Below the pieces are notes generated by a model. The model saw only the letters and a list, made by a program, of their open reading frames with translations, had not been told where the DNA came from and made no database searches. Below are positions 31,241 to 37,203 of a stretch of DNA of 37,203 nucleotides, piece by piece; the first letter of the stretch is position 1, and each line of letters begins with the position of its first letter. Origin of the DNA: Oscillospiraceae bacterium. GTDB lineage: Bacteria > Bacillota > Clostridia > Oscillospirales > Acutalibacteraceae. A program made the translations under genes and the position numbers. The stretch is from NCBI GenBank assembly GCA_015065695.1, contig SVPT01000013.1:1-37203 (forward strand). Direction: 5' to 3'.

Positions 31241-31584
31241 TGCGAATTCTCCTTTGCGGTATTGATAGAGGAGATGAGCATTCTGCGAATAGATCCGCAG
31301 TCGTGCAACACGGTCTTGGCAACATCACAAGAGATAATGCTCGCTTTTTGGGCGATTTCAATCCAATATTCTGTTTCATAGCATTCTTTTAATGCAATCT
31401 GTAACTTGGCAATAAAATCGGGACGGCTGTGCGCATATTTCGCCTCCCGGATATTTGCTCCGATACTCGTTCCGCTTCGTTCAAGCTGATTTGACAGAGA
31501 ATAATGTCCTTTTATATTTTCTGTCAGTTTTAGGATTTGAATTGCAAATTCTGTTGACATGTCCGCGAGTTTATTTTCAGCCAT
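31237..31584 (-). CDS. Four-helix bundle protein, 23S rRNA intervening-sequence family
   Basis: I place the start at 31584 (MAENKLADMSTEFA), seven bases after GAGGTG. The 115-residue product shows the family pattern: FAIQILKLTENIKG, LSNQLERSGTSIGANIREAKY, FIAKLQIALKECYETEYWIE, and a last helix with RRMLISSIN. These S23-type proteins were first seen in intervening sequences of 23S rRNA genes but are widespread as free genes near mobile DNA. The function is unknown; a nucleic-acid-binding role is often assumed. It is coupled to the downstream kinase. Confidence 0.92.
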   Translation of the reverse strand: MAENKLADMSTEFAIQILKLTENIKGHYSLSNQLERSGTSIGANIREAKYAHSRPDFIAKLQIALKECYETEYWIEIAQKASIISCDVAKTVLHDCGSIRRMLISSINTAKENSQ

Positions 31585-31605
31585 TGAAATCACCTCTTTG
31601 AATAC

Positions 31606-31634
31606 ATTATGTCACAGATTTCAATGATTTTCAA
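31606..31634 (-). promoter_or_regulatory. Promoter of the S23-kinase pair
   Basis: Minus strand TTGAAA (31634-31629), 17 bases, CATAAT (31611-31606). It abuts hairpin-chain copy 2. Confidence 0.6.
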
Positions 31635-31635
31635 T

Positions 31636-31837
31636 GAAATCGCGCAAGCGCGATGAAATCCGAGCAAGCTCGGATGAAATCTGCTAACGCAGATGAAATC
31701 AAATCCGTCCTTCTCCCGACGAAGTCGGATTTCATCACGCAGTGATATCATCCACAGCAGGTGGATTTATCCCGTCCGTTAGGACGGATTTAGTTGAAAA
31801 GTCCCTCATTTGTCATCGACAAATGAGGGACTTTTCT
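31636..31837. repeat. Hairpin-chain repeat, copy 2 (202 bp)
   Basis: Same order of mini-hairpins as copy 1: CGCGCAAGCGCG, CCGAGCAAGCTCGG, TCTGCTAACGCAGA, TCCGACTTCG-type stem, TCACGCAGTGA, CCACAGCAGGTGG, CCGTCCGTTAGGACGG and the final long hairpin. Both copies have the same orientation and bracket the S23-kinase pair. Confidence 0.9.
31797..31835. terminator. Bidirectional terminator at the end of repeat copy 2
   Basis: Same perfect 18-base stem as 30622-30660. On the minus strand it directly follows tRNA-Glu and should end the tRNA transcript. Confidence 0.87.
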
Positions 31838-31912
31838 GGTGACCCGGACGGGATTCGAACCCGTGTTGCCGCCGTGAAAGGGCGGAGTCTTAGGCCACTT
31901 GACCACCGGGCC
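31837..31912 (-). tRNA. tRNA-Glu (TTC)
   Basis: Minus-strand cloverleaf of 76 bases including encoded CCA. Acceptor GGCCCGG pairs with CCGGGTC; anticodon stem CCGCC/GGCGG encloses CTTTCAC with anticodon TTC; the T arm has GGTTCGAATCC. It is co-transcribed with tRNA-Met from the promoter at 32137-32165. Confidence 0.96.
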
Positions 31913-32028
31913 GTATTTTGCTGAGGACTTGCGCAGGAGATACGCACAGAAAAAGCCAAATGCTCGGAAATCCCGTGGGCTGCCGCCTCAGGCATCGGGG
32001 AAATCCCGGCATTCGGCCTCCTTGCGTA

Positions 32029-32105
32029 TGGTACCGGCAGTCGGATTCGAACCAACGACACTGCGGGTATGAACCGCATGCTCTAGCCAACTGAGCTATG
32101 CCGGC
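32029..32105 (-). tRNA. tRNA-Met (CAT), elongator type
   Basis: Minus-strand cloverleaf of 77 bases including encoded CCA. Anticodon stem TGCGG/CCGCA encloses TTCATAC with anticodon CAT; the T arm has GGTTCGAATCC. The anticodon stem lacks the three G-C pairs of initiator tRNA, so it is elongator Met or the lysidine-modified Ile-CAT type. The first acceptor pair reads as G-U. It lies 116 bases upstream of tRNA-Glu in the same transcript. Confidence 0.93.
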
Positions 32106-32136
32106 ATATATGTGCTGCCTCAAATACAGCTACATC

Positions 32137-32165
32137 ATTATAAAGCAGGGAAGGGCTCTTGTCAA
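32137..32165 (-). promoter_or_regulatory. tRNA operon promoter, perfect consensus
   Basis: Minus strand TTGACA (32165-32160), 17 bases, TATAAT (32142-32137). Both hexamers and the spacing are ideal. Confidence 0.92.
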
Positions 32166-32279
32166 GTTTTTTTTTCAAAATGTGCCGTCCTTTTCCTGCG
32201 CAAAGCAAAGAAGGTGTGCTTTATCGGGAGAAATAAGCGGTCTGCTGCGGCAAATTTGCGGAATTCCAGCTAATTATAC

Positions 32280-32308
32280 TTGAAAGAAAGCAGGCTTTGC
32301 TCTATACT
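32280..32308 (+). promoter_or_regulatory. Promoter of the CPBP-like gene
   Basis: TTGAAA (32280-32285), 17 bases, TATACT (32303-32308), leaving a leader of about 95 bases. Confidence 0.75.
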
Positions 32309-32410
32309 TAAATTACAACTGAAACTGTGCAGCTTGGGGTGCAGTTACGCACTGACAGCCCCGGACAGCTTTGATAAGTTTTTACAGAAGAAATGGAGGG
32401 CATGGCATAG

Positions 32411-33766
32411 ATGAACAACAGATACAGTCAGATAAGCAACGCTGTGCGTGACCGCGTTATTCAGATACGCAGTGAAAGCCCCTGGATGGAGGACTACGAG
32501 ATTGAGGCGATCGTCTGTACCGAATTCAACCTCGATGCCCTTGATGTGTCCGACATACACGCACTGACCAGCTCCAGCGGCGGTACAGTGCTGCATACCG
32601 GTCAGTACAACGCAATCAAGTCCGATGCCATCGGTAAGTTCGCCGCATATGAGCCGGTCAACAAGGGTGCGGCACAGCGCCGCGATAACGCGACCCGTGC
32701 GCTGTACACCCTTACCGAGCAGAATGACTCACGAAGCGCTGCAATCCTCAGCCGCGCACGCAGCACCATCGGCGGCAATATCCGCAAGGAAAGCAGCCAT
32801 GTGGGCTTCAGCCTGCTGCTGTTTATTGTCATAGAAGTAATCATCAGCGTCATACTGGTATTTTTCACCGTCGGTGTCATGGGCTGGAGTGTGGATGAGC
32901 TGTATGCCTCCATCACTCAGCCCCGCAGCATGGCTCTGCTCCATGCAGGTATGCTGCTCATCGGTCTGGCTTTCCCCATGCTGGCGTACATCTATATACA
33001 CAAGCTGCCCCTCAACGAGATGGTGCCGCTGCACAACCTGCGTAAGGGTGAGCTGGGACCAATGGTCTGGATGGGTCTTGCTCTGATGATGGTGGACGGC
33101 TGCTTTGTCAACTACGTCACCCACCCCGGCGGTCTGCGCGGAGCCAACTACAGCTTCGACGTGGTTTCCTTCGGCAGCAACTTAGGCGATGCCATGCTGA
33201 CCTTCTTCTGTCTGGGCGTTGTGCCCGCGCTTATTGAAAGCTTCGTGTTCAACGGAGTTATTCTGCAGGTGCTTCGTCGCCGCGGCGGTGATACCTTTGC
33301 GCTGTTCATGAGTTCCATACTCTTCGCTTTGCTCACCACCAACTTCGTTGAGATGCCCGGCGCAATGCTTACCTCCATGCTGCTGGGTTATCTGACCATA
33401 TTCTCCGGCTCACTGGTGCCGGCGGTCGTGGTGCGCCTTCTGGAGCGTCTGCTCTTCTTCGGTGTCACGCAGCTTGGCTTCAGCGCGGGCAATTCCGAGC
33501 TGGTCGGCTATGTTGACAGTGCCATTTCGGTCATCATTATGGTCGGCGGTCTGCTTGCGGTTGCGAAGATGCTCAAGCGTTTCCCCGAATTCTTCGTCCT
33601 CAAGCGCAGTGACCCCTGCCTTTCTCTTGCGGAAAAGCTGAAGATTTCCATATCTCGCTGGTCGGTAGTGCTGCTGATGCTTTATTCGCTGGTTTTCTCA
33701 ATAATACAGCTTTTCGACCTCGACCAGATACTCAGCAATGCCAGTACGGTGATGTATGGTGGCTGA
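32411..33766 (+). CDS. CPBP-like polytopic membrane protein with degenerate protease motifs
   Basis: A 451-residue protein. Residues 1-130 are cytoplasmic and hydrophilic; about eight membrane helices follow from residue 135 on. The segment PALIESFVFNGVILQVLRRR and the following helices resemble the CPBP (Abi/CAAX-protease) core, but the family EExxxR is replaced by ESFVFN and the expected His residues (FALLTTN, VVVRLLE) are missing. Enzymatic activity is therefore unlikely, and a scaffold or transport role is possible. GGAGGG lies upstream of the ATG. Its end overlaps the tadA start by eleven bases. The N-terminal domain is unfamiliar to me. Confidence 0.72.
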   Translation: MNNRYSQISNAVRDRVIQIRSESPWMEDYEIEAIVCTEFNLDALDVSDIHALTSSSGGTVLHTGQYNAIKSDAIGKFAAYEPVNKGAAQRRDNATRALYTLTEQNDSRSAAILSRARSTIGGNIRKESSHVGFSLLLFIVIEVIISVILVFFTVGVMGWSVDELYASITQPRSMALLHAGMLLIGLAFPMLAYIYIHKLPLNEMVPLHNLRKGELGPMVWMGLALMMVDGCFVNYVTHPGGLRGANYSFDVVSFGSNLGDAMLTFFCLGVVPALIESFVFNGVILQVLRRRGGDTFALFMSSILFALLTTNFVEMPGAMLTSMLLGYLTIFSGSLVPAVVVRLLERLLFFGVTQLGFSAGNSELVGYVDSAISVIIMVGGLLAVAKMLKRFPEFFVLKRSDPCLSLAEKLKISISRWSVVLLMLYSLVFSIIQLFDLDQILSNASTVMYGG

Positions 33767-34226
33767 GCCGATGATTGAAAGCGACCGCCTCTTTATGGAG
33801 GCGGCACTGGAGCAGGCTCGGCTGGCTGCCGCGGAGGGAGAGGTGCCGGTGGGCGCGGTGTGCGTAAAGGACGGACAGATTGTGTCCGTGGGACGCAACC
33901 GGCGGGAAACCGGAAAGAATGCCCTCGCCCACGCGGAGCTGGAAGCCATCTCCGAAGCCTGCCGTGTGCTGGGCGGTTGGCGGCTGTGGCAATGTGACCT
34001 CTATGTCACGCTGGAGCCCTGCCCCATGTGCGCCGGCGCGATAATAAACTCGCGCATTAAGCGGCTGGTGTACGGCGCGTATGACCCCAAGGCAGGGTCG
34101 TGCAGCAGCGTTATTGACCTTTTCAGCCTGCCCTATAACCACCGCCCGCAGGTCACTGCCGGCTTTATGGAAGAGGAGTGCGCAGAGCTTCTGCGTTCGT
34201 TTTTCCGTGAGCTGCGCAAGAAATAA
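33756..34226 (+). CDS. tadA: tRNA-specific adenosine deaminase
   Basis: A 156-residue cytidine-deaminase-fold protein with the zinc motifs HAE (LAHAELEAI, catalytic Glu) and PCPMC (LEPCPMCAGAI), and the TadA-typical VPVGAV and SRIKRLVYGA. It converts adenosine 34 of tRNA-Arg(ACG) to inosine, an essential modification. The start ATG overlaps the preceding gene; ATG 33771 is an in-frame alternative. It is followed by the flavodiiron gene 22 bases later. Confidence 0.95.
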   Translation: MVAEPMIESDRLFMEAALEQARLAAAEGEVPVGAVCVKDGQIVSVGRNRRETGKNALAHAELEAISEACRVLGGWRLWQCDLYVTLEPCPMCAGAIINSRIKRLVYGAYDPKAGSCSSVIDLFSLPYNHRPQVTAGFMEEECAELLRSFFRELRKK

Positions 34227-34248
34227 ACTACAGGGAGTATAATACTCG

Positions 34249-36039
34249 ATGAAAATTACCAATGATATACGCTATATCGGCGTAAACGACCACAGCATAG
34301 ACCTTTTTGAGGGACAGTACGTTGTGCCCAACGGTATGTCCTACAATTCCTATATGATAATTGATGAGAGCATCGCCATCATGGACACCGTTGACCGCCG
34401 CTTCACCCACGAGTGGCTGGACAACATTGCCGCCGCGCTGGAGGGTCGCAAGCCCGATTATCTCATCGTACAGCACATGGAGCCCGACCATTCCGCAAAC
34501 ATCGCCAACTTCATGGCTGCCTATCCGGAAACAAAGATAGTCGCTTCCTCAAAGGCGTTTACCATGATGGGGCAGTTTTTCGGCAATTCCTTTGAGGACA
34601 GGCAGGTAGTCGTAGGAGAGGGGGACACACTCTCGCTGGGCAAGCATACCCTCACCTTCTGCACCGCCCCCATGGTGCATTGGCCGGAGGTCATTGTCAC
34701 CTACGACAGCCTTGACAAGGTGCTTTTCTCCGCCGACGGCTTCGGCAAGTTTGGCGCACTGGACGTTGATGAGCCTTGGGACGATGAATCCCGCCGCTAT
34801 TATATCGGTATCGTGGGAAAGTACGGCGCACAGGTGCAGGCCCTGCTCAAGAAGGCTTCCGCGCTGGACATCAGCATCATCTGCCCCCTGCACGGCCCTG
34901 TGCTGACCGAAAACCTTGGTCACTACATCAGCCTGTACGATACATGGTCCTCCTACGCTGTGGAGAAAGAGGGCATAATGATTGCCTACACCTCCGTATA
35001 CGGCAATACCAGAAGGGCTGTGGAGCTGCTTGCCGAGCGGCTGAGAGCAAACGGCTGCCCCGATGTGGCAGTGTTTGACCTTGCCCGCTGTGATATGGCT
35101 TCCGCTGTGGCAAACGCATTCCGTTACGGACGTCTGGTGCTGGCGACCACCACCTACAACGCCGACATCTTCCCATTTATGAGGGAGTTTATCGACCATC
35201 TGACCGAGCGCGGCTACAAAAACCGCACTGTCGCATTCATGGAAAACGGCACATGGGCTCCCCTCGCGGCAAAAATCATGCGCCGCAAGCTGGAAGAGTC
35301 CAAAAACCTCACCTTCGTGGAGCCGGTCGTCACACTGCGCTCTGCCCTCAACAGCGACAGCACCGAAGCTCTTGAGCGTCTGTCCGAGGAGCTGTGCCGC
35401 GACTACCTTGCGCAGCGCGTAGGCACTGACGAGCAGAGCGACATGTCTGCCCTCTTCCGCATTGGCTACGGTCTGTATGTAGTCACCTGCAACGATGGTA
35501 AGAAGGATAACGGTCTCATCGTCAACACCGTCACACAGGTCACCAACACGCCCAACCGCGTGGCTGTAACCATCAACAAAGAAAACTACTCCCACCATGT
35601 TATCCGCCAGACCGGACGCATGAACGTCAACTGCCTCACCGTGGATACCCCCTTCAAGGTGTTTGAGGACTTCGGCTTCCGCAGCGGACGCACTGTGGAT
35701 AAGTTTGCCGACAGCCAGACACTGCGCTCGGCCAACGGACTGGTTTTCCTGCCCCACTACATCAATTCCTTCATGTCGCTGGAGGTTGAGGAGTATGTGG
35801 ATCTGGGCACCCACGGTATGTTCATCTGCACTATAACCGAGGCTCGTGTTATCTCAAATGCCGAGACCATGAGCTACAGCTATTACATGGACAACGTAAA
35901 GCCCCGCCCCGAAACCGAAGGAAAGAAGGGCTGGGTGTGCAAGATATGCGGCTACGTCCACGAGGGCGATGAGCTTCCCGAGGACTTTGTCTGCCCCCTC
36001 TGCAAGCATGGCGCAGCGGATTTTGAGCCCATAGCCTGA
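34249..36039 (+). CDS. Flavodiiron protein with flavin-reductase and rubredoxin domains
   Basis: A 596-residue four-part enzyme. Residues 1-245 are an MBL-like diiron domain with the full ligand set His76, Glu78, Asp80, His81, His144, Asp163 and His215. Residues 250-390 are a flavodoxin domain (IAYTSVYGNTRRAVELLAE). Residues 400-555 are a flavin-reductase-like FMN domain (FRIGYGLYVVTC). The last 50 residues are a rubredoxin with WVCKICGYVHEG and FVCPLCKHG. Flavodiiron proteins reduce oxygen to water or NO to N2O in anaerobes; here both electron partners are fused, so electrons from NAD(P)H may pass within one chain. GGGAG precedes the ATG. It suits a strict anaerobe facing oxygen. Confidence 0.95.
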   Translation: MKITNDIRYIGVNDHSIDLFEGQYVVPNGMSYNSYMIIDESIAIMDTVDRRFTHEWLDNIAAALEGRKPDYLIVQHMEPDHSANIANFMAAYPETKIVASSKAFTMMGQFFGNSFEDRQVVVGEGDTLSLGKHTLTFCTAPMVHWPEVIVTYDSLDKVLFSADGFGKFGALDVDEPWDDESRRYYIGIVGKYGAQVQALLKKASALDISIICPLHGPVLTENLGHYISLYDTWSSYAVEKEGIMIAYTSVYGNTRRAVELLAERLRANGCPDVAVFDLARCDMASAVANAFRYGRLVLATTTYNADIFPFMREFIDHLTERGYKNRTVAFMENGTWAPLAAKIMRRKLEESKNLTFVEPVVTLRSALNSDSTEALERLSEELCRDYLAQRVGTDEQSDMSALFRIGYGLYVVTCNDGKKDNGLIVNTVTQVTNTPNRVAVTINKENYSHHVIRQTGRMNVNCLTVDTPFKVFEDFGFRSGRTVDKFADSQTLRSANGLVFLPHYINSFMSLEVEEYVDLGTHGMFICTITEARVISNAETMSYSYYMDNVKPRPETEGKKGWVCKICGYVHEGDELPEDFVCPLCKHGAADFEPIA

Positions 36040-36075
36040 AAATAGAATAGCTTCCGCGATTGTCCCAAGAATTAC

Positions 36076-36110
36076 GCAGGGTCAGCACGCCAAGTGCTGA
36101 CCCTGCTTTT
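36076..36110 (+). terminator. Intrinsic terminator of the flavodiiron gene
   Basis: GCAGGGTCAGCAC (36076-36088) pairs with GTGCTGACCCTGC (36094-36106), followed by TTTT. Confidence 0.92.
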
Positions 36111-36173
36111 TGCATTGCTGGACAACCAAGCAGACATAATCAAGAACGGAATTATTAAAAAATTGTGCAGCTA

Positions 36174-36202
36174 TTGACAATCTGTCATGTTGGGGATATA
36201 AT
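36174..36202 (+). promoter_or_regulatory. Perfect consensus promoter of the SPT-like gene
   Basis: TTGACA (36174-36179), exactly 17 bases, TATAAT (36197-36202). Transcription should start near 36209. Confidence 0.93.
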
Positions 36203-36208
36203 CACAGT

Positions 36209-36458
36209 ATGCTCGGTTAACAGCATTAACCGAGTAGATTTCACCGTCGGGGAGCAAGACCGACGGCGAAACAGGCGAACCAAAGGGAAAGAACCAAAGG
36301 GAAATAATAAGGTAATACTCTGGCAAGTATTATACTGAGGCTCTGGCATTGAATACGGCAAGAATGTTGCGGCAGCCCTGCATGGCGGCTTCCGCAGTGT
36401 GTTTGCGTTACCCTTGTGCCGGGCGCAGTATACAAGTGAAAGGAGAGAAAATCGAACC
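36209..36458 (+). promoter_or_regulatory. Long structured 5' leader of the SPT-like gene
   Basis: About 250 bases without a gene. It starts with a perfect nine-pair hairpin, CTCGGTTAA (36212-36220) and TTAACCGAG (36226-36234). A seven-pair stem CCGTCGG/CCGACGG follows (36244-36266), then a tandem 14-base direct repeat GAACCAAAGGGAAA (36277-36290, 36291-36304), then a TAATACT/AGTATTA stem (36313-36332), and GCGG/CCGC-type pairing near 36371-36397. AGGAGA at 36441 leads to the ATG. It resembles a cis-regulatory RNA but matches no riboswitch I know. Confidence 0.5.
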
Positions 36459-37203
36459 ATGCGGGACATCTTTGAAAAAACAACGGAAAGACACGTTGCC
36501 GACGAGCTGCGTGAAAAGGGCATATATCCCTACTTCCACGCACTGGAATCACGGCAGGATATTGAAGTGATCATGGAGGGCAAGCGCCGCATTATGCTTG
36601 GCTCCAATAACTACCTCGGACTGACCACCAACGAGCGGGTCATCGAGGCGGGCAGAAGTGCCCTTGAGCAGTACGGCACCGGCTGCTCCGGCTCCCGCTT
36701 CCTCAACGGCACGCTGGTAATGCATCTGGAGCTGGAAAAGGAGCTGGCGGAATTTCTGCACAAGGAAGCGGTGGTCACCTTCTCCACCGGCTTCCAGTCC
36801 AATCTGGGCATCATCAGTGCCATCGTTTCTCATGGCGATTATGTCATATGCGACAAGGAAAACCACGCCAGCATCTACGACGGCTGCAAGCTCAGCTACG
36901 GCAAGATGCTGCGCTATGACCACAGCAATATGGAGCAGCTTGAACGCTGCCTGCAGCGTGTGCCCGAAAACGCAGGCGCGCTCATCGTTACCGATGGTGT
37001 ATTCTCCATGGGCGGCGACATCGCAAAGCTGCCGGAGATAGTAGACCTTGCAAAGAAGTACGGCGCAAGGGTCATGGTGGACGATGCCCACGGTCTCGGC
37101 GTTATCGGCGAGGGCGGACGCGGCACCGCCAGCCACTTTGGTCTGGAGGACGAGGTTGACATCTACATGGGCACCTTCTCCAAGTCGCTGGCTAGCCTTG
37201 GCG
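36459..37203 (+). CDS. Alpha-oxoamine synthase, serine-palmitoyltransferase-like (partial)
   Basis: An open frame from ATG 36459 runs off the window end (248 codons seen of about 400). It is a fold-type I PLP enzyme of the alpha-oxoamine synthase family: [72 protein letters not shown], and [10 protein letters not shown] with Lys242 as the probable Schiff-base lysine. The family holds KBL, BioF, ALAS and serine palmitoyltransferase (SPT). [17 protein letters not shown] wording and the opening sequence ring closest to Bacteroides-type SPT, which would make sphingolipid precursors; BioF or KBL cannot be excluded without the C-terminus. The operon beyond is unseen. Confidence 0.85.
   Translation, partial: MRDIFEKTTERHVADELREKGIYPYFHALESRQDIEVIMEGKRRIMLGSNNYLGLTTNERVIEAGRSALEQYGTGCSGSRFLNGTLVMHLELEKELAEFLHKEAVVTFSTGFQSNLGIISAIVSHGDYVICDKENHASIYDGCKLSYGKMLRYDHSNMEQLERCLQRVPENAGALIVTDGVFSMGGDIAKLPEIVDLAKKYGARVMVDDAHGLGVIGEGGRGTASHFGLEDEVDIYMGTFSKSLASLG

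Noticed and set aside
30459-31837. Hairpin chains as CRISPR or insertion-sequence ends
   Set aside because: Units differ in sequence and have no constant spacers; there is no transposase between or beside them.
32029-32105. Initiator tRNA-fMet
   Set aside because: The anticodon stem lacks the three consecutive G-C pairs of initiators, and the first acceptor pair is G-U rather than the C-A mismatch.

Overview
The window looks like chromosomal DNA of an anaerobic, spore-forming Clostridia species, most likely Ruminococcus or a close relative (Oscillospiraceae). The pointers are a full-length spoVT, an oxygen-scavenging flavodiiron protein fused to rubredoxin, a CAP-domain protein with a long Thr-rich linker, several BspA-type leucine-rich-repeat (LRR) proteins, strong AGGAGG ribosome sites and many TTGACA/TTGCAA-17-TATAAT promoters. 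The genus is an inference; there is no rRNA gene to test it.

Region by region. (1) 1-1860 is a graveyard of mobile and toxin genes: a small element-associated ORF, a truncated serine recombinase, a decayed polymorphic toxin (HINT end plus RNase-like toxin domain) followed by an intact 64-residue candidate immunity gene, and a beheaded Cys-rich ORF. (2) 2048-9330 holds spoVT and then four tandem LRR membrane proteins, each with its own promoter. The fourth carries a cytoplasmic TIR domain and a coiled coil before its membrane segment, giving a Toll-receptor-like plan (TIR inside, LRR outside). (3) 9379-10026 (minus) is a GGDEF protein with a ribbon-helix-helix-like tail. (4) 10394-17879 is a compact eight-gene operon of phage-tail-tip and lysis type: baseplate-like protein, 1458-residue protein with a CotH-kinase-like domain, collagen-like fibre, small protein, candidate receptor-binding protein, M15 endolysin, membrane protein and LLH holin. 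No capsid, terminase, portal, tail tube or integrase is present. (5) 17946-22941 has a LiaF-like membrane protein, an orphan PotD-like lipoprotein, a Cys-cluster protein and an OmpR-type two-component system. (6) 23102-27593 has a secreted CAP protein, then (minus) a run of two tandem-duplicate membrane-anchored proteins, an MBL-fold hydrolase and a flavodoxin-fold oxidoreductase, and dcd. (7) 27739-31584 (minus) has an MTA/SAH nucleosidase, a nucleotidyltransferase, a hypothetical, a Nudix hydrolase, and a P-loop kinase plus S23-type four-helix protein pair bracketed by two copies of a 203-bp chain of small hairpins. (8) 31837-37203 has tRNA-Glu and tRNA-Met, a degenerate CPBP-type membrane protein, tadA, the four-domain flavodiiron protein, and the start of a serine-palmitoyltransferase-like enzyme behind a perfect promoter and a 250-nt structured leader.

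The two strongest candidates for an undescribed system are the TIR-coiled coil-TM-LRR receptor with its three TIR-less paralogues, and the orphan tail-tip/CotH/holin/endolysin cassette, which could be a domesticated phage module or a holin-driven export system. All functions come from reading motifs by eye; no search was run.
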